From: Coix lacryma-jobi var. lacryma-jobi
Taxonomy: Eukaryota; Streptophyta; Magnoliopsida; Poales; Poaceae
Length of the DNA: 64,000 nt
Assembly: GCA_009763385.1 (NCBI GenBank)
Contig: CM019824.1
Coordinates: forward strand, 154,870,357 to 154,934,356
Direction: 5' to 3'
Shown: positions 46,131 through 58,586 of the stretch, in pieces
Position numbering within the stretch: position 1 is the first letter of the stretch
How the letters are laid out: the number at the start of each line of letters is the position of its first letter
Position numbers and translations under genes: made by a program
The notes under the pieces: generated by a model
Databases searched by the model: none
What the model was told of the DNA's origin: nothing
The model's input: only the letters and a program-made list of their open reading frames with translations

Positions 46131-46436
46131 TCTCACTACGACGTTGCAATCTTTTTGCGAAAACTTCAAAAGGTTTTTAAGTCCAAAAAACTAAACTTGA
46201 CTATTTTGAGTCCAAATTGCTTCTCTCATCTCATCTTGTCTTTGGCAACTAGTAGCAAGACAACTTGTATAAGCCCTATGTACCTTACCTTATTAGTTGC
46301 ATTGCCTTGTTCCGTAGGAACGAATCATGCATCATGTCATAATCACTTAAGTTAACTTCCTCTCTAAGTCTGTTGGGTTAGTATGCCTTTACCTTTTTCT
46401 TGCTAGCCTTTCTCACCTAAAACCTCTTGTCCAGAT
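46131..46436 (+). other. Chromovirus leader
   Basis: About 300 bp without a supported ORF between the PBS and the extra ORF. CTTGTCCAG just before the ATG could be a splice acceptor. Confidence 0.5.
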
Positions 46437-47045
46437 ATGGTCCTTATCAAGCGAACTGCTCGCAAGTCGACTGGACCGAACGGTGTGCCGCGTCACCAGC
46501 TGGCGCCACGCACCGGAGAAGAGACTGGAGAATCCTCCAATGGACGTCGCTTTTCCCGCCGCACCCGCAAGCAGCTGAAGGAGGAGATCAAGAATCTAAA
46601 AGCTGAGATGGAGAACATGGAGCATGACTTCTACTTTTCCCGCCTGGAGTTCTACGAGGCACGAGCCGCTCTTGAGGAAGCTAACCAGAATGTGGTTCGC
46701 GCTATCCAGCAGCGTGATGCAACATGGATCCGAGAGGATGTCACCAGAGCCCAGCTCCATGGACTGCAGCAGTACACTGCCCAGATTGAGCAGTACAATG
46801 ATATGCTTCATGAGGAGGTACATCAACTGCACAACCAACTTCACCCCGTGGCTCCACCTGTTGCTGAGGATCCAGAGGATGGAGTCGTGGAGGAACCTGA
46901 AGTAGAACCTGAACCAGACCAGAATGAAGAAGTGGAACCTACAGAAAATGTCCATACCGAGGACGAGGATGAGGAGGAAGAGCCCGAACTCATCATCGAA
47001 GATGAAGATGACGATGAAGAGATGATCATCATCGATGACGACTAG
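46437..47045 (+). CDS. Extra ORF upstream of gag (orf0-like), coiled coil with acidic tail
   Basis: 202 codons, intact, same strand as gag-pol. Residues 1-45 are basic (VLIKRTARKSTGPNGVPRHQ; RRFSRRTRKQLKEEIK). Residues about 40-135 form a likely coiled coil (EEIKNLKAEMENMEHDFYF; EEANQNVVRAIQQRDATW). Residues about 140-202 are very acidic, ending in a run of Glu/Asp with EEMIIIDDD. It has no cysteine knuckle and no membrane segment. I recall that rice RIRE3/RIRE8 elements have an ORF in this position, but its function is unknown. That it is unbroken in a young element agrees with coding use. It could be a nucleic-acid or chromatin-binding accessory protein; that is a guess. Confidence 0.75.
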   Translation: MVLIKRTARKSTGPNGVPRHQLAPRTGEETGESSNGRRFSRRTRKQLKEEIKNLKAEMENMEHDFYFSRLEFYEARAALEEANQNVVRAIQQRDATWIREDVTRAQLHGLQQYTAQIEQYNDMLHEEVHQLHNQLHPVAPPVAEDPEDGVVEEPEVEPEPDQNEEVEPTENVHTEDEDEEEEPELIIEDEDDDEEMIIIDDD

Positions 47046-47271
47046 ATTCGTTGTGTCTGTACCATCTGCTTACCTAAAACCTTAGACTAGGTTTGAGGGC
47101 GTTAGTCTGTCTGTTGCCAAGTCTGGCATGTATCTTTCTTTTCGTACTTTTTTCCCTTATCAGTCTGTTGTCATCTTTATCAAGCCAGCTACCTTTGTAT
47201 CAATGAAGTTATCAATCAAGTCGTTTCAGAACCTTTGTCCATATATGCTGAGTTCCGAGTTGCTTATACAG

Positions 47272-50200
47272 ATGCCTGTGAACACCCGTACCGGAGCTGG
47301 AGGTTCTGATGATGCCAACATCCCAAACCCTCCACCAGTTCCAGCTACCCTGGCAGATGCCATTGCAGCCTTGGCCGCCGCTGCCAACCTGATGGCTCAG
47401 AACCAAGGGCAGCAGAACAACGGTAACCGTGGTCGTCGCAACAACCAAGAGACAACCTACGTGGACTTCACTGAAACCCGACCACCGGTCTTCACCAAGG
47501 CCGATGAACCACTCGAGGCTGACGATTGGTTACGCACCATGGAACAGAAGTTCAGTCTTCTACACTGTACAGAGATCCAGAAGCCTCGGTTCGCTTCTCA
47601 GCAGCTCCGTGGTCCCGCAAGTGCCTGGTACGCCAACCTGTTGGCTGCCCAGCCTGAAGGCCACCAGCTGACCTGGGAAGAGTTCCGCACCGCTTTCCGT
47701 GCACACCACATCCCATCAGGTCTGATGAAGATGAAGCTTGATCAGTTCCTAGCCCTGCAACAGAAAGATTCCACCGTTATGCAGTACGTGGGACAGTTCA
47801 ACCACCTGAGTCAGTATGCCTCCGACTATGTCAACACAGAGGAAAAGAAGCGAGATTGTTTCCTTAGGGGTCTGCACCCTAAGATTCGCAGAGGTCTATC
47901 TAACAACCAGAACGGATCCTATCATGATGTCGTTGACCGTGCTGTCGCTTTCGAGGAAAGCAACCGCCAGTATCAGGAGGAGAAGAAGAAGAAGAAGGCT
48001 GGGTCTAGCAGCTTCTCCAGCAACCACAAGCGCCCAAGAATCCTCTATCACCCCAGCCACCACCAAAACCGTGCTCCATACCCTCATCAGCAAGTGGTCG
48101 TTCGTACCGCGGCCACCACCCATAATGCCAACCAGCAAAGTGCCACTCAGCCGAACGCCCCAGGTGTTCGTGTCACCACCCCTCAAACAGCTTACAACCA
48201 TCCATGCTACAACTGTGGCCAAGTTGGTCACTGGTCTCGCGAGTGCCCAAAACCCAAGAAGAATGCCCAGCATGCACAGAAAGGCCCTGGAGGATCACAG
48301 CAACAGCACCGTGCACCGCAGCAGCACGTCCAGAAGGGCAAGTTTGTCAAGAAGCACGGGCAAGTCTACTTCACCACCGTCAGTAACATCCCAGAAGGAG
48401 AGCCCGTCATGCTCGGTAGGTTCCCTGTTGCCAATCATCCTGCAGTCGTCTTGTTCGATTCTGGTGCATCGCATTCCTTCATCAGTCGCACTTTTGTCAT
48501 CAAGCATGAGTTACCCATGGGGGAGTTAAAAGAAAGTTTTTGCATACTTTCGCCTGGAGGGCGGATAAATACTAAGGAAGTGGTCCGCAGTATACCAGTA
48601 ATGTTGGGGGAACATGTCTTTCCTACCACCATGATAGTACTGCGCAATCAAGAGATAGATGTCATCTTAGGCATGAATTGGATGTGTCAGTATAAAGCCA
48701 TGATAGACATCTTGAATAGAGTTGTGAGAGTGGATATTCCTAACAGCACCTCCAAACTCCTTCTCCAACTTCCTATGCCTCAAAAACCAGCAACCACCCA
48801 GTTGAATACCGCCTGTGTTCCGGAAGTCAGGGATATTCCCGTGGTCTGTGAGTTCCCTGATGTCTTCCCAGAAGATCTACCTGGTCTGCCTCCCGGCCGT
48901 GATGTTGAGTTTGCCATAGAGCTAAAGCCCGGGGCTGCTCCTATATCCCGTAGAGCTTATCGAATGCCTCCCAGAGAGTTGGCAGAGCTGAAGATCCAAT
49001 TGCAAGAGCTATTGGATAAGGGTCTCATTCGCCCAAGTTCATCTCCTTGGGGCTGTCCTGCTATCTTTGTGAAGAAGAAGGACAAAAGTCTTCGTCTGTG
49101 CGTTGACTACCGCCCGCTCAATGAGGTCACCATCAAAAATAAATATCCCTTGCCTCGCATTGACCTTCTTTTTGACCAGTTATCTGGAGCCAGAGTGTTC
49201 TCCAAAATTGATCTCAGATCTGGCTATCACCAAATAAAAATCCGTCCAGAAGACATTCCTAAAACAGCTTTCACCACCAGATACGGCCTATATGAGTACT
49301 TGGTCATGTCTTTTGGCTTGACCAATGCCCCCGCTCATTTCATGTATCTCATGAACTCTGTGTTCATGCCAGAGCTCGATAAGTTTGTAGTCGTGTTCAT
49401 TGACGACATCCTTGTCTATTCAAGAACTCCTGAAGATCACGCCAAGCATCTTCGAATCGTTCTCTCTCGTCTCAGAGATCACCAGCTGTATGCCAAGTTC
49501 AGTAAATGCGAATTCTGGCTAGATCGAATTCAATTCCTTGGTCATGTCCTGTCCGCTGAAGGTGTGTCAGTTGACCCTGGAAAAGTGGCAGATATCTTGG
49601 ATTGGAAGCCACCTACCATTGTCCGCGAAGTTCGCAGCTTCATGGGAATGGCTGGATACTATCGTCGTTTCATCCCAGATTTCTCCAGAGTCGCCAAGCC
49701 TATCACAGAGTTGTTGAAGAATTCCGTGGATTTTGTTTGGTCACCAGCCTGTGAGCAAGCCTTTCAAGCCCTGAAGAAACTGCTAACTACATCACCAGTC
49801 CTAGCTCAACCAGATATCGAGAAACCCTTCGATGTATACTGTGATGCATCTGGTACTGGTTTGGGCTGTGTTTTGATGCAAGAAGGACGAGTAATCGCTT
49901 ATGCCTCATGACAGCTTAAGCGACATGAGGAAAACTACCCAACCCATGATCTTGAGCTAGCAGCAGTCGTGCATGCCTTGAAGATTTGGCGTCACTATCT
50001 GTTGGGCAGCACCTGCAATATGTATACGGATCACAAGAGCCTAAAGTATATCTTCACTCAAGAAGAATTGAATATGAGGCAGAGAAGATGGCTTGAGTTG
50101 ATTAAAGATTATGATCTCGAAGTACATTACCATCCTGGTAAGGCAAATGTAGTTGCCGATGCCCTCAGTCGCAAGTCATACTGCAACAGTCTAACGACAA

Positions 50201-51735
50201 AGCCCTATGATCTTTCCTTGTGCCATGATCTTGAAAGGATGGGTATCGAAATGATTCCGCAAGGAAGCTTGAACAATGTCAGCATAGAAACATCCATCAA
50301 GGATCAAGTCATTGCTGCTCAGAAGGATAACCCTGGAATCAAGCACATCATCGAAAAGGTCCAGACCGGAAAGGCTGATTGTTTCAGGATCGATGATGTA
50401 GGAGTTGTTTGGTTCAAGAACCGTCTAGTAGTTCCCAAGGTGCCTGAATTGAGACAGTTAATCCTTGATGAAGCACACTTGACCAGATTCTCTATTCACC
50501 CCGGCAGCAACAAGATGTACCAAGATTTAAAGCAGAGATTCTGGTGGACTAAAATGAAGATTGAGATTGCCCGGTATGTCGCTCAGTGTGATACCTGCCA
50601 AAGAGTCAAGGCAGTACACATGAAGTCTGGAGGAGAATTGCAACCTCTGTCAGTACCCGCTTGGAAATGGGACGACATTAGTATGGATTTTGTCAATGGA
50701 CTACCCAAGACCCAAAAAGGTTTTGATTCCATTTGGGTAATCGTGGACCGACTCACCAAACAAGCTCACTTCCTGCCAGTGAAGACCAGTTACACCGTCC
50801 CCACGTATGCCACTTTGTATAAGAACCACATAGTGAAACTTCATGGCATACCCAAGACCATTGTCTCTGACCGTGGTACCCAGTTTGTCGCCAAGTTTTG
50901 GAAAGCGTTCCATGCCTCACTTGGAACCAAGCTCTTACATAGCACAGCTTATCATCCTCAAACTGATGGACAAACGGAGCGAGTCAACCAAGTGCTGGAG
51001 GACATGTTGAGAGCCTGTGTTCTTACCTTCGCAGATACTTGGGATGACTGTTTGCCTTTGGCAGAGTTCTCTTATAATAACAGTTACCAAGAGAGCATCA
51101 AAATGGCACCCTTTGAAGCATTGTACGGTCGTCGTTGTCGTACACCCCTCAGTTGGTCTGAGCCCGGAGAAAGAGAATTCTTTGGAGTTGACCTGGTCAA
51201 AGATATGGAAGAGAAAGTCAAGCAGATACAAGAGAATATGAAGATTGCCCAATCTCGACAGAAGAGCTACGCTGACAAGAGACGTCGACCTCTGAAGTTT
51301 CAAGTTGGAGATTTTTTATATCTCAAGGTCTCACCAACCAAAGGAGTCACTCGTTTTGGAGTCAAAGGAAAGTTAGCACCCCGCTACATTGGTCCGTTTG
51401 AGATTTTGGAATGTTGTGGCAATGTAGCTTACAAGCTGAAGTTGCCCGATCATCTCTCCGCTGTCCACAATGTTTTCCATGTCTCACAACTCAAGAAGTG
51501 TCTCCGAGTACCAGAACATGTCGTGGAAGTTGAAGGTGTCGAGCTAGAGCCTGATCTATCCTACTCGGAATATCCAGTTCGCGTGTTGGATCACAAGGAT
51601 CGTGTTACCCGAAGGACCACCACAAGATGGTACAAAATCCAGTGGAACCAGCACTCTGAAGAAGAAGCTACTTGGGAATCTGAAGACTTCTTAGCAAAGA
51701 ACTATCCCGACTTTCTCGAATCTCTGTCTATGTAA
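47272..51735 (+). pseudogene. Chromovirus gag-pol polyprotein with one in-frame stop
   Basis: One frame of 1,487 codons from MPVNTRTGAGGSDD, broken only by TGA at 49909-49911 (codon 880). The frame is open from 47128, but this start matches family gag N-termini. Capsid lies at about residues 60-260; zinc knuckle CYNCGQVGHWSREC at about 310-325; protease LFDSGASHSFIS near 393. RT has LCVDYRPLNEVTIKNKYPLP (about 608) and the catalytic FIDDILVYS (about 709). RNase H has YCDASGTG near 856. Integrase has the HHCC finger (about 1068-1107) and a catalytic core with Asp1200 (SDRGTQF) and Glu1236 (GQTERVNQ), a DD35E spacing. The C-terminal chromodomain (about 1430-1485) has RWYKIQWNQHSEEEATWE. Chromodomains steer integration to heterochromatin. 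Confidence 0.95.
49909..49911 (+). other. In-frame stop in RNase H (TGA)
   Basis: GCC TCA TGA CAG CTT. Related elements have Arg here (YASRQLK), so a CGA to TGA change at a CpG is the simplest cause. Everything downstream stays in frame. Confidence 0.85.
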
Positions 51736-51796
51736 GGTTTTGCCTTTATCCCTTCTTTGTCCTTTCGTAAGACGTGGAATCTCGGGGCGAGATTTC

Positions 51797-51812
51797 TTTT
51801 AGGGGGGAAGGC
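51797..51812 (+). other. Chromovirus polypurine tract
   Basis: TTTTAGGGGGGAAGGC directly before the 3' LTR. Confidence 0.85.
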
Positions 51813-54800
51813 TGTAACACCTCTGGTGTTTAGCATGTAATTAACTTGACATATCATCATTATCATCTTTAAGCATCTAGATCATGATTTCATGTGTATG
51901 CATCTTGCTAAGTGTATCATTTTATGTGAATTCCCTCTATTGCAAAAACCCTAAAAACCCTAATCTTTCTATAAGGGCAAAATGGTAATTTCATCTCTGT
52001 GACTAGTTTTGTGTAATTCTTGTTCCTTTGGTATCTTGCAGTTTTGTTGTGTTGGCCAAAGTTCAAAAATCAGAATTTGATTTCAAATCCCTTTGCAAAA
52101 CCCTGATTTCCAAATCCTGGATTTTATCCCTCTTTTTGTTATTCAAAAATTATTCAAAATTTGGGGTTGGTCCAAAAAGCAAAGTTGTAGATCTGTCAAA
52201 GAGAAACAACTTTGGTATTTACAAATTTTCAAGTTGCAGTACAAAGTTTTGAGTTATTTCAAATTCAATCAAACTCCAGTTTTTGTCCCCTTTTCAGTTT
52301 TCAAAATGAGTTCAAAATCTAATGAGTTTCAGGAAAAGTGTATAAAAGCAAAGTTGTAGGTTTTGACAAATGGAACAACTTTCATATTTGCAGATTTTCA
52401 AGCTTCAGTATAAAATCCAAAGTAATTTTGAATTGATTCAAATTTCAAAAATATCCCCTTTTCTGTTTTCAAATATTGTTCAGAAACTCTTTGGAATTTG
52501 AAAATGTTCATATTGACAAAGTTGTAGATCTATTTTTTCTGAACAACTTTGATGTTTTGAGTTTTTGTCGCACAGTTCAAATTTTGGGAGAAATTTGCAA
52601 AATACAGAAACCAGCAAAGTCAAACCCTACCCCTAGTACTGTTCTTCTTCCAGCTAGGGCCAAGGGGGGGCCCGGCCATGGCGCCCCGCCGGCGCTGCGC
52701 GTGCCGCGCGCCTGGCTGCTCCCCACGCGCCTCCAACCTGTCGCCGCTGTCCCCTTGTTCCCTCCGCGCCCGCACGCGAGCGCTGACCCTCTCTCCCGTC
52801 CCCTACAGAGCTCTGCGCGCCGCCGCCGCGTGGCCATCGCCGGCGAGCACACGCCCGAGCCCCGGCTGCACGCCATCACCCCCGCCAGAGCGCAATCGAG
52901 TGCGCACGCGCTCGCCGTGCTTATCCACACCACCTCGAGGTCTCTACCGGCCCCTGGCCGCGCCTATAAGAAGGCCGCCGGAGCCCGAGCTCCCTCACTC
53001 ACCTCCGCCGCCGTCGCCAGCTCACACCAGCGCCTCCCGAGCTCAACCACCTAGCTCAACAGCTCCGCCTTGATCTGGTGAAGCTTCCCCACCCTCCAAT
53101 TTCACCTCTACCGTCCCCGTTTGCCCGGCGTAGCTCGTCGTTGTCGCCTCCGGCAGGAACCCGGCGAACTCGGGTTCGTGGAATTCGCCGTCTCCGGCCT
53201 TGATCATCCTCCACTGACCCCCGCATCACCTTCCTTACTCCCGTGCGACTCTAACCCGGCCATCGCGGCTCCGTTTGTTGCACAGGGTCGACAGGACGCC
53301 TGTCGCCGCCGCTCGCCGTCCGCCAGTCACCGTCGACCACCTCCACCGTTCATCCCCTCACCTCGCCGAGTTCCTTGATCGACGCGGGTGAGCCCTCTGA
53401 TCACTCTCATGCCCTCAGCTCTGCCGCGGAGTGCCCAGTTTGGCCGGCGTAAACGCGCCGCCGCACTCGGGTCACCGCCGGCGAGCAGAGCGCCGCCGTG
53501 TCCTGTTTTTCCTTTTTCTTTTAAGATATGAATAGTGTTCTGTTTTCTCTTTTTTGTATGATTTTCTGTAGACATCCATAAATTCTGAAATTTTTGTGGT
53601 AGACTCTTTATGCTCTGAAGTATTTTATAAAAATATGAAACTTGAGTTTTGTGCAAAAATTTGACAATGAAAAATTCCCCTTTTAATTGAAAAATGAAGG
53701 CTTTGGTATTTTTGGAAAGTGTTCTCTAGCTCCAAAAATCTTGAGATAAAATTTGCAAGCTAGTTATGTCATGATGAGTCTCTGGTAAAATTTTGAAGGC
53801 ATTTGGAGCAAGTTGATTTTTGAGCTTTATTTTAATTAAGGAATAGTGCCTTTTGTTAATTAAATGTCTAGATTTAATTGAGCACCTTAATGACCTCCAA
53901 AAATTATGAAATTTGTTTTGCCATATACTGGTACCCTAATGAACTTGTGTGATTAATTTGGTAATTTTTGGAGCACCTTCATAAAATGACCTTTTTAAAT
54001 AATTAAGAAAAATAGAAAAGGTGATTAGGGTTAGCGTTGAATGCCCTGTGATGTGACTTTTGGATTGCTTGATGTTCATAGACCCCTACCTTGGTCTATG
54101 ATGTTTGTGATGCTATGTTTAGATGATGCTTAGGATAATTATGATAAGGTCTAGTTTAATCAATATTGCTTAAGGAAGAAATGGTTACCTTTTATGCTCA
54201 ACCTAGATTTCGATTATGCCTTGCCTAAGAGTAATCTAGAATCAGTGGTATTGTCTTGCACCATAAGTCCATATCATCATTCTCATGAGCATTCATCATT
54301 GCATCCGTATAGTTGACGAAGAAGGCCCTGAAGTCGAGGTAGCCACCGAAGGATCTGTTCCCGAGGCGACCCCGAGCCCCGTCAACTGCGCTGCTTACCC
54401 CGAGTCTGCTCTTTTTGCCATCCAAGGCAAGCCCCGGTGCATTTAAACCCTTCCTTGCTTTTATAAAGTTTTTCTTAAATGTTTTATTTAAATTATTGCA
54501 TTAGGTTGATAGGAGTTGAGTGAAATCCTATCTGATGCATTATCTACCTTGACCAATGATACACCCGATACCTGCTTTTCAAAAACTATTTGCAAAATGC
54601 TTAGCAATGCTATATGATAGAATTGTAATAAAAATGCCAATTTCAAAAGTGTGATCACTTTAAGAATATTTATGGGAATTTCTGGTTTACTCCCACTATT
54701 GGCTAAGTATCTGATCCGTACTTAATCAATGGGAAGGAGAGGTTGTCCTTGCGTACGGTGCCGTCATGTTGTAGTCCGGGACTCAACAGTTGACACCGAC

Positions 54801-55901
54801 CGGGACAGGGTTGAAAAACTGACAGGACCTGTACTCTTGGGTTAGAGTCCCGAGGTGCTTGTCGCTGGCTGGAAAAATTAGGGACCACCTGTATGGGGGC
54901 CTGCTGACTAAGACTTGCAACTATTCACATACTACGGAAAGCTTCGGCTCCGAGGAATCCTTTATTGGACCGACAACCGCGCACTGGGAGTGGAGAGATG
55001 GCGGAAGTAGCATGTACCCACGTGGGTTAGAGTCCCGGATTGGAGTGGTGTACTGTACTTCCGGGTGGCGTAGGACCGGGCCCAATCTTGGAGGAATCGT
55101 GGTAGACGAGTTGGCATATGCAAGCTTGGGTGCTACATATGCAGTGTGGATAGGGACCCTCAGCTGAGTATTATTTATCCGGATTAACGCTGCTCCTCGG
55201 TTATGGAGACTTAGTCACTGACTGTCAACAGGGAGTGGTTCTCAGCTAGGTCTGATTTTTGGAAAGTAAAATGAATCAAGGATTATGATGGAACAAGGAA
55301 TTTTTGAGTCTTTTCAAAATAAGGATAGAAAAATGCTTTTCTGCAAAATGCTTGAACTTGCTTAAAGCCTTACCTTGACTACCCTAAGCTTGCATTCCTG
55401 AGTCTTCTCCCTTTTCTTTAGTCGGGTAAGTCTTGTTGAGTACCTTTGTACTCAGGGTTCTTTTACCCATGTTGCAGGTATGGCAGATTCCTCAGTATGC
55501 CTTGGACCCTGCTGTGTGACTGTTGTTCAGGAAGAGGCCGATGAGGCCGATGAGTGATTATTCACCCTCGGGCTGGGTGAAGTATCTTTATCTTTAGTTG
55601 TTGTCATATGCTACCGTGCCAACTCTATCTATTTGAACTATGGTCTGTAATAACTTCACTCTATTGTTATGTTGAACTCTGGTTTGTAAAACTATTGTTA
55701 TCTAAGTCTTCCGCTATTTACTCCGATGTTATTTGTCAAAATGTTCAAGAGATTGTAACTGAATTGTGAGATGATCCTGCGGACATCGGGCACTGATGTA
55801 GCCCAGTGGCGGAACCCGGTCGTAATCTCTTGGCTGTACGGATCGACTGTCAGTGGTTGACAGTGATCAGTGGGCCATGGGATTAGGGCCGTTACGTCAC
55901 A
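51813..55901 (+). repeat. Chromovirus 3' LTR (4,089 bp)
   Basis: The same length as the 5' LTR. Two 1-bp indels cancel: one extra G near 52671 and one fewer C near 54090. Confidence 0.96.
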
Positions 55902-56107
55902 CCTGTATTTATTTTATTTTGAGTTAGAGTAGTTAGATCCAGTAGATGCATGCAGTCTTAAATTGAATATCATGTTAAGGTTTACTAGAACTTGTTTATA
56001 TTATCCTTGTCACATGGTTTGGGATGTTTTTGGTAGAAGTCATGCTTAGCCTTGCTATCTTGGGATGGGATGGTTAATAATTAATTCTGATTAATGATCT
56101 ATGAAAC

Positions 56108-56829
56108 GACTCTGTTTGACTCAAGCGCCTAAAGCGACACAACCCTATTAAATCCTATTTCCTATGCACCTATTTACTAGGTTATATCCACAGTCTCCAA
56201 GTAACCACACTCGGAGTCGCACCGAGCAAACCACACTCGGAGTCACACCGAGCAAACCACACTTGGAGTCCACCAAGCAACCACACCTGAAGTCCATCAG
56301 GCCACCCACAGGGCCGACTCGAAGAGTCCCCCTATGTGTATTAGTTCCATACATCACGACATAGAAAGCTACCTTCCGTAATAACACCAGGTCTGCGCCC
56401 GAGCCTGGGAGTCACTCCCGTACCAAGCAGTAACCCGCGTAGAAGAAGCCTCTGTACCCATGTCATATGGGACTAATGACCACATAAGGCTTCCCTAACG
56501 AACCAGACCTAACCCACCAACTAATCTCGAAGAAGTCCAAGCCCGCTCGTGACTGTGAGCATGACTGATATATCAGTTTTACTATTCTGCAGAGTTCGCA
56601 TATCTTTACCCATGAGTCATGCGTTCCCCATCACGCTAAACACTACCAAGGTGCACAGCGGGGTCGCACTACAAGGCCTTTACAAAGCCCCCTCCAAGTC
56701 CGTTTTACACGTTCACTAAGGTTTCACCGCTAACAGTGGATAAACACACCACTGCAGAAGCCCCCTCTTGTGCCACAAATCCGACCCCGTGTAAACCCTC
56801 AACTTGGAGGAAACTAATTACTTAGCCAG
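56108..56829 (-). repeat. Direct repeat copy A inside the composite's right arm
   Basis: About 95% identical by eye to 57340-58044, from GACTCTGTTTGACTC to CTTAGCCAG. It holds four ~26-bp units (ACCACACTCGGAGTC...) at 56203-56308. No TG/CA ends. Confidence 0.85.
56203..56308. repeat. Four ~26-bp tandem units
   Basis: Units of ACCACACTCGGAGTCGCACC type, each with an internal inverted pair (ACTCGGAGTC/CACCGAG-like). The matching set in copy B is at 57437-57540. Confidence 0.85.
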
Positions 56830-57339
56830 TCCCAGAGCCATATAGGCCTCATGGTTTGCGTTGTTTTGCCGGGTTACACACCCTAATTTTAAGAACAAAA
56901 TTGGAGCACAATATATGTATGTCAGGATCAATTTTCATACATATATCAACATCAAAGTAAATATCAAAACAATGCTTTATTAATATATCGAACATTATTA
57001 CAAGAATGACCCTCGGGTCTGAAAGAAAAAGTACAGACTCTCATGTAGACTCTGATGAAGACTCTAAAGAAGACGCGGAAAATCTGGACTCCACTCCACA
57101 GCAAGGTCGACCGGGGGTAGCGCCATCCTAGTACACATCGTCAAGGTCGAAGCCACCGTCTTCTGGGTACAAGTTGTCGGGGTCGTATCTGTCGTCTTCT
57201 GGGTACTCCTGCTCCGCGTCGTAAACTCCAACGTCTGGGCGGGGAAGCAGGGGGTTCAAAGAGGAAGGGTGAGTACATCGAAATGTACTCTGCAAGTGTA
57301 GGAAATATATGCTTATGAGGCTAATAACAAAGGTATGCT
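56830..57339 (-). repeat. LTR-like segment between the two direct repeats
   Basis: Read on the minus strand it has GAGTACATTTCGATGTACTC, then a purine-rich block and AATAAAGC. This resembles the transcribed end of a Gypsy LTR. No gene is supported. Confidence 0.5.
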
Positions 57340-58044
57340 GACTCTGTTTGACTCAAGCGCCTAAAGCGACACAACCCTATTAAATCATATTTCCTATGCA
57401 CCTATTTACTAGGTTATATCCACAGTCTCCAAAAGTAACCACACTCGGAGTCGCACTGAGCAAACCACACTCGGAGTCACACAGAGCAAACCACACTTGG
57501 AGTCCACCAAACAACCACACCTGAAGTCCATCAGGCCACCCATAGGGCCGACTCGAAGAGTCCCCCTATGTATTTTAGTTCCATACGTCATGACATAGAA
57601 AGCTACCTTCCGTAATAACACCAGGTCTGCGCCCGAGCCTGGGAGTCACTCCCGTACCAAGCAGTAACCCGCGTAGAAGTAGCCTTTGTACCCATGTCAT
57701 ATGGGACTAATGACCACATAAGGCTTCCCTAACGAACCAGACCTAACCCACCAACTAATCTCGAAGAAGTCCAAGCCCGCTCGTGACCGTGAGCACGACT
57801 GATATATCAGTTTTAATACTCTACAGAGTTCGCATATCTTTACCCATGGGTCATGTGTTCCTCATCACACTAAACACTATCAAGGTGCACAGCGGGGTCG
57901 CACTACAAGGCCTTTACAAAGCCCCGTTCACTAAGGTTTCACCGCTAACGGTGGATAAACACACCACTGCAGAAGCCCCCTCTTGTGCCACAAATCCGAC
58001 CCCGTGTAAACCCTCAACTTGAAGGAAACTAATTACTTAGCCAG
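57340..58044 (-). repeat. Direct repeat copy B inside the composite's right arm
   Basis: Same as copy A except for a 19-bp deletion (about 57926) and scattered changes. Directly joined at 58044 to the inverted LTR start. Confidence 0.85.
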
Positions 58045-58586
58045 GGGCTGCCCGAGCTGGGCTTGGCCCAAGCGAGAGGAGAGGGGAGAGATGGGAGGCG
58101 GCCGAGATCAAGCTGAGGAGGAGGAGGGTTCGCGGGCCGCCGGGAAAAAAAAAAAGAAGTCGGGCCAGGAGCAGGCCGGACTGGGAAAAAATGGGAGGAG
58201 GGAGAGAGGCTTGGCCCATGCCTAATCTTTTTCTTTTTCTTTTCTTTTTTAGGGTTTTACAAACTCTTTTAAATTCAGATTTCAAATTCTTTTGAAATAA
58301 AAACCCCTTTGAAATATTTTGTAAATCATTTTTTTTTCTAGATTTCACAAATAAAACTTGAGTTTGAGTTTGTAAAATTTTCATAAATCTTTTATTTGTT
58401 TTCTAAATAGAACAAATTCGATTCGTCCTAATCGGGTTTAACAAAAATTCTTTTTCACCTAATAAAAATGTGCAACGACATGAATGCAACAAACATCAGG
58501 TTAAAATTTTTCCTTCATCTAGTGTTTTGGCTAATTTCTAATTAAATTCTAATTATTTTAATTAATTAAACACCCGGGGTGTTACA
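58045..58586 (-). repeat. Right (minus-strand) LTR arm of the composite
   Basis: The reverse complement matches 40053-40585, including blocks GATTAGGACGAATCGAATTTG and AACAAATAAAAGATTTATGA. Ends TGTTACA|ACAGC. Confidence 0.85.

Larger units (their letters stand above)
42026..55901 (+). mobile_element. Young chromovirus (Tekay/RIRE3-type Gypsy), complete with TSD
   Basis: 13,876 bp with two LTRs of 4,089 bp each, flanked by CCTGT at 42021-42025 and 55902-55906. The order is LTR, PBS, extra ORF, gag, protease, RT, RNase H, integrase, chromodomain, polypurine tract, LTR. RT before integrase makes it Gypsy, and the C-terminal chromodomain makes it a chromovirus. By eye the LTRs differ by about eight substitutions and two 1-bp indels, so insertion is recent. 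A single stop codon interrupts pol. Confidence 0.97.
40053..58586. mobile_element. Inverted-LTR composite with 5-bp target duplication
   Basis: Left end TGTAACACCCCGGGTGTTTA; right end is the reverse complement of the same sequence. About 535 bp at each end (40053-40585 and 58045-58586) are inverted copies at high identity. The flanks ACAGC at 40048-40052 and 58587-58591 form a perfect 5-bp target duplication. The start is the type found on the chromovirus LTR nested inside (TGTAACACCTCTGGTGTTTA), so both arms look like Gypsy LTRs in opposite orientation. Excluding the nested 13.9-kb element, the composite is about 4.65 kb. No coding region of its own is visible. Confidence 0.7.
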
